Positions 1-6,460 are shown, numbered from the stretch's first letter. The stretch: DNA of 6,922 bases from an uncultured Lachnospiraceae bacterium (GCA_902797475.1 CADBTG010000200.1:1-6922); one strand, 5' to 3'. The notes: a model not told the origin generated them from the letters alone. Program-made: numbers and translations.

Positions 1-1557
1 AAGGCCAACAAGCGCAAGAAGGCAACGCCCTTGTGGCAGAGAGTATGGCTTGATGTCATTTTGCTTGCCGCTTCGTTATACGGCTTCTACAATTTCAACT
101 CGCAGAAGGAGCTTCTGGTGTCAAAGGTTGCGTCCGGCAAGGCACTTGATCCGATGCTGTTTCTTTCCGCATCGATGTTCATACTAAGCTGCGCCATCGT
201 ATTCCTTCGCATCATTCCGCTTCTTGCGACGGTTGTGTTCAAAATCGGGCGCAAGCTGTTAAGCCCGGCTGCTTATGCATCTTTCCTGCAGATCATGAGA
301 GATATCAGAAAGCAGAGCTTCATCACCGTATTCCTCGTTCTGACGATTGCGCTCGGCATCTTCAATGCGAACATTGCGAGAACCGTCAACAAGAACGAAG
401 AAATCCGCATCCATTACAACACCGGTGCCGATATCGTGCTCAGTGAAAAATGGAAGGATAACTCGGGAGACATGAAGATGGGTTATTCGGGCTCGCTTTT
501 ATACGAGGAACCGGATTTCCACCGTTACGAACTGCTCAAAGAGGCTCACAGCGACACCTTCAAGGGGCTCGCCAAGGTCCTTCGCGATACGGCCACGGTC
601 AACAGCACCGCAGCCGATGCCGATCCCGTGCAGTTTTTGGCAATCAATACGTATGATTTCGGCAACACGGCCTGGATGCCGGACGGTGTGACGCCGGAGC
701 ATTGGTATACCTACCTGAACGCTCTTGCCGTCAACCCCGAGGGTGCCATCATCTCGTCGAATTTCGCACAGAAGATGAACTTCAAGGTCGGCTCCACGAT
801 TTCCGTATACCGCAAGGATTCCACCGGAAAGCCGATGGGACGCATGCCGCTTACGGTTGTTGCCATCATGGACGCTTTCCCTTCGTTTGAAGCGAAACAG
901 ACGATTGTTTCGGACGACGGAACCGTTACGACAACCGAAAGCTATCTCGTCGTATGCAACTATGCGAATCTCTCGAGATACTATCCGGTAACGCCTTACC
1001 AGGTATGGATGAAAATCGACGGCGATGCCGATTTCCTCTATGACTGGGCCGAGGAAAATAACATCACATTTTCCTCTTTCGAGAATTATTCGGATCGCAT
1101 CGTAGCCATGAAGAATGATCCGTACTTCCAGGTTACGAACGGCATGCTGACAATTTCCTTCATCGTCATTTTGGTGCTTTGCGCAATCGGATTTTTGATT
1201 TACTGGCTGACAAGCATCCGTGCGCGTGAGCTGATTTTCGGCATCTATCGCGCAATGGGCATGTCGATGGGCGAGCTGATCAGGATGCTTCTTAACGAGC
1301 ATTTCTTCGGTTCGGTCATCCCCATCCTGTTCGGCGCAGGAGTCGGAATTCTTGCCTCGAAGATGTTCATTCCGCTGATTGAGATCGCTTACGCCCCGGC
1401 GGAGCAGACGCTTCCTACCGGAATCTTCATCAATTCCGGAGATATCATCAGAATCAGCGTTGTGGTCGGCGTCATGCTGATCGGCTGTCTTGCCGTTATT
1501 TCCGTGATGCTTTCGAAGATGAAGATTAACCAGGCTTTGAAGCTCGGCGAAGATTAA
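1..1557 (+). CDS. ABC transporter permease, FtsX/MacB family (C-terminal part, 5' truncated)
   Basis: The reading frame is open from base 1, so the gene starts upstream; the TTG at 31 lies mid-protein and is not a believable start. The visible 518 codons show two hydrophobic segments near residues 15-32 and 52-80, then a classic FtsX module: a membrane segment at about 106-124, a large outer domain at about 125-381, and three membrane segments at about 382-406, 435-460 and 483-505. The basic linker (KANKRKK) followed by paired helices fits the middle of a two-FtsX-domain, roughly ten-helix permease, so perhaps half the protein is missing (inference from family architecture). Such permeases do not form a classical transport channel; they couple cytoplasmic ATP hydrolysis to movement of an outer domain, in lipoprotein release, peptide or drug export, or cell-wall control. 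Substrate cannot be told. The ATPase genes follow after 9 nt; the stop TAA runs into the next gene's AGGAGG. Confidence 0.88.
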   Translation, partial: KANKRKKATPLWQRVWLDVILLAASLYGFYNFNSQKELLVSKVASGKALDPMLFLSASMFILSCAIVFLRIIPLLATVVFKIGRKLLSPAAYASFLQIMRDIRKQSFITVFLVLTIALGIFNANIARTVNKNEEIRIHYNTGADIVLSEKWKDNSGDMKMGYSGSLLYEEPDFHRYELLKEAHSDTFKGLAKVLRDTATVNSTAADADPVQFLAINTYDFGNTAWMPDGVTPEHWYTYLNALAVNPEGAIISSNFAQKMNFKVGSTISVYRKDSTGKPMGRMPLTVVAIMDAFPSFEAKQTIVSDDGTVTTTESYLVVCNYANLSRYYPVTPYQVWMKIDGDADFLYDWAEENNITFSSFENYSDRIVAMKNDPYFQVTNGMLTISFIVILVLCAIGFLIYWLTSIRARELIFGIYRAMGMSMGELIRMLLNEHFFGSVIPILFGAGVGILASKMFIPLIEIAYAPAEQTLPTGIFINSGDIIRISVVVGVMLIGCLAVISVMLSKMKINQALKLGED

Positions 1558-1566
1558 GGAGGAAGC

Positions 1567-2268
1567 ATGGAAGAGATATTACGTACAGAAGAAGTGAAGC
1601 GCGCTTTCCCGGTAGCAGGCGGCGATTTCTGGGCTCTTAAGGGCATCAGCATCACCGTGCCGAAGAACAGCCTGACCATCTTAAAAGGCCGTTCCGGTTC
1701 CGGTAAGACAACGCTTCTCAATATCATCGGTGCTTTGGATGCGCCGACAAGCGGTAAGGTTTATTTCGACGGCAAAGACATCTCGAATGCATCCGATAAG
1801 GAGCGCGAGCTTTTGCGCCGTCATGAAATCGGTTTCATATTCCAGTCGGTTGCGCTGATTCCGGTTATGTCCGCATATGAGAATGTGGAATATGCCCTTC
1901 GGCTCGCCGGATACAAGGGAGACTACAAGGAACGCGTCATGGAATGCCTGAAGCTTGTCGGACTCAGCAAACGTGCTTCCCATATGCCGCAGGAGCTCTC
2001 CGGCGGTGAACAGCAGCGTGTCGCGATTGCGCGTGCCATCGCACATAAGCCGAAAATCATATTTGCCGACGAGCCTACCGGCGAGCTGGACTCTGCGACC
2101 AGCCTTTCGGTAATCGGCATTTTCAAGGATCTGATCAAGAAGGAAGGAATCACATTTGTCATGACGACTCACGACCCGAAGCTGATGGGTTACGGCGACA
2201 TGGTTTATGAGATTTTGGACGGTGAAGTCATTTCCACAACCGACAATACGGAGGAACGAAATGAGTAA
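1567..2268 (+). CDS. ABC transporter ATP-binding protein, MacB/LolD type
   Basis: A 233-residue nucleotide-binding subunit, the usual length for a stand-alone MacB/LolD-like ATPase. All key motifs are present: Walker A GRSGSGKTT (41-49), Q-loop Q93, signature LSGGEQQ (144-150), Walker B IIFADEP with catalytic E169, D-loop GELD (172-175) and H-loop H202. It should therefore hydrolyse ATP at the inner face of the membrane and drive the FtsX-type permease encoded just upstream. The start is fixed by AGGAGG at 1557-1562, which overlaps the permease stop codon and sits 4 nt from the ATG, suggesting translational coupling. Its last 8 nt overlap the start of the second ATPase gene. Having two different ATPase genes beside one permease suggests a heterodimeric ATPase pair, but alternative use or a second permease upstream is possible. 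The exported substrate is unknown. Confidence 0.93.
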   Translation: MEEILRTEEVKRAFPVAGGDFWALKGISITVPKNSLTILKGRSGSGKTTLLNIIGALDAPTSGKVYFDGKDISNASDKERELLRRHEIGFIFQSVALIPVMSAYENVEYALRLAGYKGDYKERVMECLKLVGLSKRASHMPQELSGGEQQRVAIARAIAHKPKIIFADEPTGELDSATSLSVIGIFKDLIKKEGITFVMTTHDPKLMGYGDMVYEILDGEVISTTDNTEERNE

Positions 2269-3406
2269 GAGAAACCGAAACCAAATTGTGCAAAAAGCGA
2301 AGAGAACTCCCGATCAGATCGTTCAGAAGAAGGACAAGGTGTCGGAGGTTGTTGCGAAGAAGCTTCAGGAGGAACTGAAGGAGAAGGTGCCCGAGACGAA
2401 GCCCGAAGCCGTAGCGGAGCAGCCTGCGGGTGACGAGCCCGGCCCGATGGCCGAAGAGATTTCGAAGGCGTTGAAGGATTCCTTCATGGAAGCCTACAAG
2501 AAGCAGACCGAGGGAGAACTTGAGGACGAGCTTGACGATAACGTCATGATTCTCTGCGAGAACCTCGTTAAGATTTATAAGACAAAGGATACCGAAGTGC
2601 TTGCGCTGCAGGGTCTTGAGCTTCGTGTCGAAAAAGGCGAATTCATCGCCATCATCGGCAGCTCCGGTTCCGGTAAATCCACATTCCTGAACCTCCTCGG
2701 CGGCCTTGACCGTCCGAGCGCGGGAAAATTATACGTGGACGGCAAGAATCTGTTTAAGATGACCGAAAGCCAGATGGTTGCATATAAGCAGAAGACGGTC
2801 GGATTTGTCTGGCAGAATAATGCCAGAAACCTGCTTCCGTATCTGACTGCCGTGCAGAACGTTGAGCTTCCGATGCTGTTCTGTGAGCCGAAGGAGCGTC
2901 ATGAGCGCGCAATTGAACTGCTGACGCTTGTCGGAATGGTTCATAAGAAGGACAGCCGTTTGAACCAGCTGTCCGGCGGTGAGCAGCAGAGAAGCGCAAT
3001 CGCGATTGCGCTTGCAAACAGACCGAAGCTGCTTCTTGCCGATGAGCCGACGGGTTCCGTTGACCAGAAGACCAGCGATGCCGTTTTGGACGTATTCCGT
3101 AAGCTGAATACCGAGCTCGGCATTACGATCGTCATCGTAACGCATGACATCAACCTTGCCAAGAAGGTTAACCGTGTCGTGATGATGCGTGACGGTAAGA
3201 CGAGCATCGAGCGAATCATGAAGGAAGAGTACGCGAAGGAGAATCTTCACGGCTTCATTGAAGAAGATACGCACGAGGAATACGCAATTCTCGACCATGC
3301 GGGCCGTGTGCAGATTCCGAGAGAGATGCTCGACGAAATCGGCGTGGACAGCAAGAAAATCCGCATGACCGTGGACGGCGACAAAATCGTCATCACAAAG
3401 GCATGA
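2261..3406 (+). CDS. ABC transporter ATP-binding protein with charged N-terminal extension and AbrB/SpoVT-like C-terminal segment
   Basis: A 381-residue protein, far longer than the usual 220-250 for this ATPase family. Residues 1-94 are a Lys/Glu-rich, probably disordered or coiled extension. Residues 95-315 are a complete ABC ATPase: Walker A GSSGSGKST (133-141), Q-loop Q185, signature LSGGEQQ (237-243), Walker B LLLADEP with E262, D-loop near D268, H-loop H295. Residues 343-381 (AGRVQIPREMLDEIGV, then DGDKIVITK) match the pattern of an AbrB/SpoVT swapped-hairpin domain, normally a dimerising DNA-binding or antitoxin module; that assignment is by eye. The start ATG at 2261 is chosen because GGAGG lies at 2250-2254; an in-frame ATG at 2207 lies inside the preceding gene with no such site. 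It overlaps the first ATPase gene by 8 nt and is the last gene of the operon, before the terminator at 3411-3455. It probably pairs with the first ATPase; the role of the tail is unknown. Confidence 0.92.
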   Translation: MSKRNRNQIVQKAKRTPDQIVQKKDKVSEVVAKKLQEELKEKVPETKPEAVAEQPAGDEPGPMAEEISKALKDSFMEAYKKQTEGELEDELDDNVMILCENLVKIYKTKDTEVLALQGLELRVEKGEFIAIIGSSGSGKSTFLNLLGGLDRPSAGKLYVDGKNLFKMTESQMVAYKQKTVGFVWQNNARNLLPYLTAVQNVELPMLFCEPKERHERAIELLTLVGMVHKKDSRLNQLSGGEQQRSAIAIALANRPKLLLADEPTGSVDQKTSDAVLDVFRKLNTELGITIVIVTHDINLAKKVNRVVMMRDGKTSIERIMKEEYAKENLHGFIEEDTHEEYAILDHAGRVQIPREMLDEIGVDSKKIRMTVDGDKIVITKA

Positions 3407-3410
3407 CAGT

Positions 3411-3455
3411 AAAATAAAAGCAGCACGGATTCGGCAGAATCCGTGCTGCTTTTTT
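3411..3455. terminator. Strong intrinsic terminator, probably bidirectional, between converging operons
   Basis: The arms at 3416-3432 (AAAAGCAGCACGGATTC) and 3437-3453 are perfectly complementary over 17 bp, with a GGCA loop at 3433-3436. On the + strand the helix ends in six Ts (3450-3455), terminating the ABC operon whose last stop is at 3404-3406. On the - strand the same helix is followed by TTTTATTTT, so it can also end pyrBI, whose stop is at 3471-3473. It is the only structure in the 64-nt gap between the two converging operons. Confidence 0.93.
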
Positions 3456-3470
3456 ATGTCGTATTTGTCA

Positions 3471-3902
3471 TCAAAGATTGGTTTCTTTGTATTTCTGTTC
3501 GCAGTATACGCAGCGGTATACACATTTTTCTTCGTTTGTGAGACGGAAGCGGTGCGGGAGTTCCTGCTCGATGCTTGTGATGCAGCGGGGGTTCTTGCAC
3601 TTTAAGATGTTCGTTACCTCGCGGGGAAGACGAACGCGGCGCTTTTCGATGATGACATCGTTCTCGATGATGTTTAAGGTGATGTTCGGGTCAAGAACCG
3701 CAAGCGTATCGAGGTCAACCGTGATCGGACCTTCGATTTTGATGATGTCCTTGCGTCCCATTTTATTGCTGGAAGCATTCTTGATGATGGCAACGCAGCA
3801 GTCGAGCTTTCCGAGTTCGAGGTATTCGTAAATCTGCATGCCCTGGCCGGGTTTGATGTGGTCAATGACGACGCCCTGATGGAGTCCGCCGATATTTAAC
3901 AT
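3471..3902 (-). CDS. pyrI: Aspartate carbamoyltransferase regulatory chain PyrI
   Basis: A 143-residue protein, slightly shorter than the roughly 153 of the E. coli chain; the shortening is mainly at the N terminus. PyrI does not catalyse; it links catalytic trimers into the allosteric holoenzyme and binds nucleotide effectors (family knowledge). The allosteric half has the VIDHI motif (D14), MGRKDIIKIEG with K51 and K55 matching the E. coli effector-site region, and K87 at the position of E. coli K94. The C-terminal zinc domain has C102-x4-C107 and C131-x2-C134, the four expected ligands; C127 is an additional cysteine nearby. The start ATG is set by a very strong AAGGAGG at 3911-3917, 8 nt upstream. 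It lies 13 nt after pyrB, and that ribosome site overlaps the pyrB stop, so the chains are probably made by coupled translation. Retention of the effector residues suggests the enzyme is feedback regulated. Confidence 0.96.
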   Translation of the reverse strand: MLNIGGLHQGVVIDHIKPGQGMQIYEYLELGKLDCCVAIIKNASSNKMGRKDIIKIEGPITVDLDTLAVLDPNITLNIIENDVIIEKRRVRLPREVTNILKCKNPRCITSIEQELPHRFRLTNEEKCVYRCVYCEQKYKETNL

Positions 3903-3910
3903 GTTGTGTA

Positions 3911-3918
3911 CCTCCTTA
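3911..3918 (-). promoter_or_regulatory. pyrI ribosome binding site overlapping the pyrB stop codon
   Basis: On the - strand the bases read TAAGGAGG. The TAA (3916-3918) is the pyrB stop codon, and its AA is also the beginning of the AAGGAGG site for pyrI. A ribosome finishing pyrB sits directly on the pyrI initiation site, which favours coupled output of catalytic and regulatory chains. The coupling itself is inference. Confidence 0.85.
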
Positions 3919-4848
3919 GTTTTGCGGGATGCGGTCCTTAAGACCGAGGAGCAGGATGATCAGTGCCATGCGGGCGTAGACGCCGAAGCCGGCCTGACGG
4001 AAATAGGCTGCGCGCGGGTCGTCATCGACCTCGACGGAGATTTCGTTGACACGCGGGAGCGGATGAAGGACGAACATGTCCTTGCGGGCCAGCTTCATCT
4101 TTTCGGGAGTCAGGATGAAGCTGTTCTTCAGGCGGATGTAATCCTCTTCGTTGAAGAAACGTTCGCGCTGTACCCGTGTCATGTAAAGGATGTCAAGCTC
4201 GGGCATGACTTCGTCGAGGGAGCGGACTTCCTTATACGGGATATTGTTTGCGTCGAGAACTTCCTCCTTGAGATAAGCGGGGATGCAGAGTTCTTCGGGA
4301 GAAATCAGCACGAAGCGGATGCCGGGGTAGCGGACCATCGCATTGATCAGAGAGTGAACCGTGCGGCCGAATTTCAGGTCGCCGCAAAGACCGATGGTCA
4401 TGTTGTCAAGCCGTCCCTTGAGCTCGAGAATCGTAAGCAGGTCCGTAAGCGTCTGTGTCGGATGGTTGTGGCCGCCGTCGCCGGCGTTGATTACCGGAAT
4501 TCCCGAATGCCTTGAGGCGACGAAGGGCGCGCCTTCCTTCGGATGCCGCATCGCGCAGATGTCGGCATAGTAGGAGATGATGCGGATCGTGTCCGAAACG
4601 CTTTCTCCTTTGGCTGCGGAGCTGGAGTCCGCACTCTGGAAGCCGAGAACCGAACCGCCGAGGTTCAGCATGGCGGCTTCAAACGAGAGACGTGTGCGTG
4701 TGCTCGGCTCGTAGAAGCAGGTGGCGAGTTTCTTGCCGTCACATACATGACGGTAGCGCTCCGGGTCTCTCATGATGTCCTGCGCAAGAGAGAGGAGTTC
4801 GGTGAGTTCCGGAAGACTCAGGTCCATGGGGCTGATGAGATGTTTCAT
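3916..4848 (-). CDS. pyrB: Aspartate carbamoyltransferase catalytic chain PyrB
   Basis: A 310-residue enzyme of normal family length that makes N-carbamoyl-L-aspartate from carbamoyl phosphate and L-aspartate, the committed step of pyrimidine synthesis in the cytoplasm. Visible active-site elements: the carbamoyl-phosphate loop FYEPSTRTRLSFE with S49-T50-R51-T52-R53; the mobile loop SSSAAKGES with K80 (counterpart of E. coli K84); MRHP with R101; GHNHPTQTLTDL with H129 and Q132; GDLKFGRTVHSL with R162; TRVQRERF with R225 and Q227; and HPLPRVNEI. Nothing essential is missing. The ATG at 4846-4848 is supported by AAGGAGG at 4855-4861, 6 nt away. pyrI follows after 13 nt, so the two form a pyrBI unit giving the regulated class of enzyme. 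Upstream is uxaC on the same strand, only 40 nt away and separated by a terminator; no PyrR-type leader was recognised. Expression probably depends on a promoter inside uxaC. Confidence 0.97.
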   Translation of the reverse strand: MKHLISPMDLSLPELTELLSLAQDIMRDPERYRHVCDGKKLATCFYEPSTRTRLSFEAAMLNLGGSVLGFQSADSSSAAKGESVSDTIRIISYYADICAMRHPKEGAPFVASRHSGIPVINAGDGGHNHPTQTLTDLLTILELKGRLDNMTIGLCGDLKFGRTVHSLINAMVRYPGIRFVLISPEELCIPAYLKEEVLDANNIPYKEVRSLDEVMPELDILYMTRVQRERFFNEEDYIRLKNSFILTPEKMKLARKDMFVLHPLPRVNEISVEVDDDPRAAYFRQAGFGVYARMALIILLLGLKDRIPQN

Positions 4849-4871
4849 AAATATCCTCCTTGTATTTTTCT

Positions 4872-4903
4872 AAAGAAAAAGCCTGCGATTATTTCGCAGG
4901 CTT
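4872..4903 (-). terminator. Intrinsic terminator of uxaC with the uxaC stop codon in its loop; possible pyrBI attenuator
   Basis: Arms at 4879-4888 and 4894-4903 pair perfectly over 10 bp (AAGCCTGCGA with TCGCAGGCTT) around a 5-nt loop. On the - strand the helix is followed by a T-rich tract (TTTTTCTTT including the arm end). The uxaC stop TAA occupies 4889-4891, inside the loop, so the hairpin includes the last codons of the gene. The structure lies between uxaC and pyrB, ending 23 nt before the pyrB start, so it must be passed by any transcript reaching pyrBI from upstream. Confidence 0.85.
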
Positions 4904-6298
4904 GAAATCAAAGTAACGAAGACAGTTATTATAGCAAATGTCTTCCACAACGGAACCGAGAAAAGACATATCCTTCGGGTATTCGCCTTCGGAAACAAGT
5001 CTTCCGAAGAAACGGCAAAGGATGCGGCGGAAATACTCGTGCCGTGTGTAGGAAAGGAAACTGCGGGAATCGGTAAGCATGCCGATAAACTGCCCGATGA
5101 CGCCGAGATTGGAAAGACTCGTGAGCTGATCGAGCATGCCGGTCTTGTTATCATTGAACCACCAGGCGGAGCCGTGCTGAATCTTGCCCGCGCAGCTTTC
5201 ATCCTGGAAGCAGCCGATGACGGAATCGATGGCAGCGTTGTCAATCGGATTCAGGGAATAAAGAATCGTCTTCGGAAGCTGTTCGGTCTTTGCAAGGTCG
5301 TTCAAAAACTCCGTCAGCGAAGCAACCGGAGTATGATTATCAATGCAGTCAAAGCCCGTGTTGGGACCGATCCGGTCAAACATCAGGCTGTTGTTGTCGC
5401 GCTTAACACCGTAATGCAGCTGCATGACAAAGCCGACCCGGTGATATTCCCGGGCAAGGTGCAGCAGAAGATTGGTACGGTAAGCCATGGCCTCCTTACG
5501 CGTAACGGTACCGCCGTCCATGCGTTTACGGAAAATGCCACCCGCGGTCTCGTCATCACAGGGCTCGTACATGACATACGGGAGACCGTGATCGGCAGTT
5601 TTGGCGCCGCGGAAAGCAAAGTAATTAATCCGCTCCGTCAGGCTGTCCTTCAAATCGGAGAGGCTGTACATGGTCCAGTCGCAAATCTCGCCGAGGCGCT
5701 CCACATGTTCCGCAAAGTCGGGCTTCTCGATATCGAGGAAGTTGTCGGGACGAAATGCGGGAAGCACCTGAACAGGGAAGGACGGATCGTCCGCAAGCTG
5801 CTTATGGTAACGAAGATCGTCGCACGGGTCGTCGGTTGTGCACAGAATCCGCACATTGGAACGACGCACGAGATTCCTCGCGCTCATGCCGGGATCGCGA
5901 AGCATTTCATTACAGCGGTCATAGATGGAAAGGGCATTGTCGGGGGTAAGGGGCTCCTGAATCCCGAAATAGCGCTGAAGCTCAAGATGACTCCAGTGAT
6001 ACAGAGGGTTGCCGATGGCTTTGGAAAGAGAAGCGGCAAATGCCTCGAATTTCTTTTCGGGATCGGCACTTCCGGTAATCAGTTCCTCCGGAACGCCGCA
6101 GGCCCGCATGATGCGCCATTTATAATGGTCGGCACCGAGCCAGAGATCGGAAATGTTACAGAAACGGACGTCGTCCGCGATTTCGGAAACAGGAATATGA
6201 CAATGGTAATCAATGATCGGCATGTGCTCGGCGTACTTGTGATACAGCACCTCCGCGCACTCCGTATCCAAAAGGAAGTTTTTATCCATAAACTCCAT
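4889..6298 (-). CDS. uxaC: Uronate (glucuronate/galacturonate) isomerase UxaC
   Basis: A 469-residue protein, essentially the length of E. coli UxaC and recognisably similar from end to end. The enzyme is an amidohydrolase-superfamily isomerase that converts D-glucuronate to D-fructuronate and D-galacturonate to D-tagaturonate, the first intracellular step of hexuronate breakdown. Recognised family segments: FLLDTECA (8-15); DYHCHIP with the metal-ligand-type H32 and H34; DHYKWRIMR (57-65); GNPLYHWSHLEL (96-107); TTDDP (154-158); LPKTILYSLNP (341-351); GSAWWFNDNKTGM (376-388); and the strongly conserved GMLTDSRSFLSYTRHEYFRRILC (406-428). The ATG at 6296-6298 is chosen because GGGAGGA at 6306-6312 lies 7 nt upstream; the in-frame ATG three codons later is too far from it. 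It has its own promoter (6340-6368), is divergent from kdgK, and ends in a terminator that overlaps its stop codon. An overlapping long frame on the other strand is a shadow. Confidence 0.97.
   Translation of the reverse strand: MEFMDKNFLLDTECAEVLYHKYAEHMPIIDYHCHIPVSEIADDVRFCNISDLWLGADHYKWRIMRACGVPEELITGSADPEKKFEAFAASLSKAIGNPLYHWSHLELQRYFGIQEPLTPDNALSIYDRCNEMLRDPGMSARNLVRRSNVRILCTTDDPCDDLRYHKQLADDPSFPVQVLPAFRPDNFLDIEKPDFAEHVERLGEICDWTMYSLSDLKDSLTERINYFAFRGAKTADHGLPYVMYEPCDDETAGGIFRKRMDGGTVTRKEAMAYRTNLLLHLAREYHRVGFVMQLHYGVKRDNNSLMFDRIGPNTGFDCIDNHTPVASLTEFLNDLAKTEQLPKTILYSLNPIDNAAIDSVIGCFQDESCAGKIQHGSAWWFNDNKTGMLDQLTSLSNLGVIGQFIGMLTDSRSFLSYTRHEYFRRILCRFFGRLVSEGEYPKDMSFLGSVVEDICYNNCLRYFDFKPAK
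4928..4936 (-). promoter_or_regulatory. Possible pyrBI promoter (extended -10) inside the 3' end of uxaC
   Basis: On the - strand the bases read TGCTATAAT: a perfect TATAAT with the TGn extension. The -35 region (GTTCCG at 4951-4956 with a 17-bp spacer) is poor, so this would be an extended -10 promoter. Transcription would start near 4921 in a pyrimidine-rich stretch and cross the uxaC terminator, giving pyrB a leader of about 73 nt. The bases also encode the conserved UxaC stretch CYNN, so chance occurrence is possible. The argument for it is that the 40-nt uxaC-pyrB gap has no room for another promoter. Confidence 0.45.
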
Positions 6299-6336
6299 TC
6301 AGACATCCTCCCGATTCAGTCCGAAATCTTATCTGC

Positions 6337-6347
6337 GGTATCATACC
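6337..6347. promoter_or_regulatory. Candidate operator: perfect GGTAT-N-ATACC palindrome over the uxaC -10
   Basis: Bases 6337-6347 read GGTATCATACC, with 5-bp arms around a central C, and cover the whole -10 hexamer of uxaC. Palindromes of the form TGGTAT-N-ATACCA are typical of FadR-subfamily GntR repressors, which often control hexuronate genes (established knowledge). A protein bound here would block RNA polymerase. No regulator gene lies inside the window, so the partner is unknown. Confidence 0.5.
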
Positions 6348-6368
6348 ATATTGCAGAATCATTTTCAA
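6340..6368 (-). promoter_or_regulatory. uxaC promoter, sigma-A type
   Basis: On the - strand TTGAAA (6363-6368) and TATGAT (6340-6345) are separated by exactly 17 bp, and TGG directly before the -10 gives an extended -10. Transcription should start near 6333, leaving a 5' leader of about 35 nt that contains the uxaC ribosome site. The match to consensus is good at both hexamers, and the position fits the gene start. Confidence 0.85.
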
Positions 6369-6431
6369 GAGGATTTCCGAAGAAAAATAAAAAAATGCTT
6401 CTCAAGATGTTGTAATTTCACAATTCTTTTG

Positions 6432-6460
6432 TTGCGAAAAAATGCAAGATATGGTAAAAT
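6432..6460 (+). promoter_or_regulatory. kdgK promoter, sigma-A type
   Basis: TTGCGA (6432-6437) and TAAAAT (6455-6460) are 17 bp apart, and TGG before the -10 gives an extended -10. Transcription should start near 6467, about 22 nt before the kdgK ATG, with GGAGG (6479-6483) as ribosome site. The core ATATGGTAAAAT (6449-6460) is nearly the same as the uxaC core on the opposite strand, suggesting shared control. Confidence 0.82.

Noticed and set aside
31..33. TTG at 31 as the start of the permease
   Set aside because: The frame is open to base 1 and the residues before it form the basic linker expected in the middle of a two-domain FtsX permease.
499..1302. A 267-codon open frame on the - strand inside the permease gene
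   Set aside because: It is antisense to the outer domain of the permease, and its translation is rich in His/Arg/Asp in the manner of shadow frames.
2207..2260. A longer start for the second ATPase at ATG 2207
   Set aside because: It would lie deep within the first ATPase gene and lacks a ribosome site, whereas ATG 2261 has GGAGG at the right distance.
3901..4515. A 204-codon open frame on the + strand across pyrB
   Set aside because: It overlaps well-conserved PyrB active-site motifs on the other strand and has no supporting features.
4849..4921. A PyrR-binding leader or riboswitch before pyrB
   Set aside because: No anti-antiterminator or recognised PyrR-binding loop is visible; the space holds just one terminator hairpin and the ribosome site.
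5039..6415. A 458-codon open frame on the + strand covering almost all of uxaC
   Set aside because: It is antisense to a full, family-matching UxaC, its translation resembles no family I know, and it has no convincing ribosome site. The length is explained by codon bias on the opposite strand.
6433..6446. TGC-N8-GCA inverted repeat near the kdgK -35, considered as a CcpA cre site
   Set aside because: It lacks the central CG of a cre site and the arms are only 3 bp, so chance is likely.
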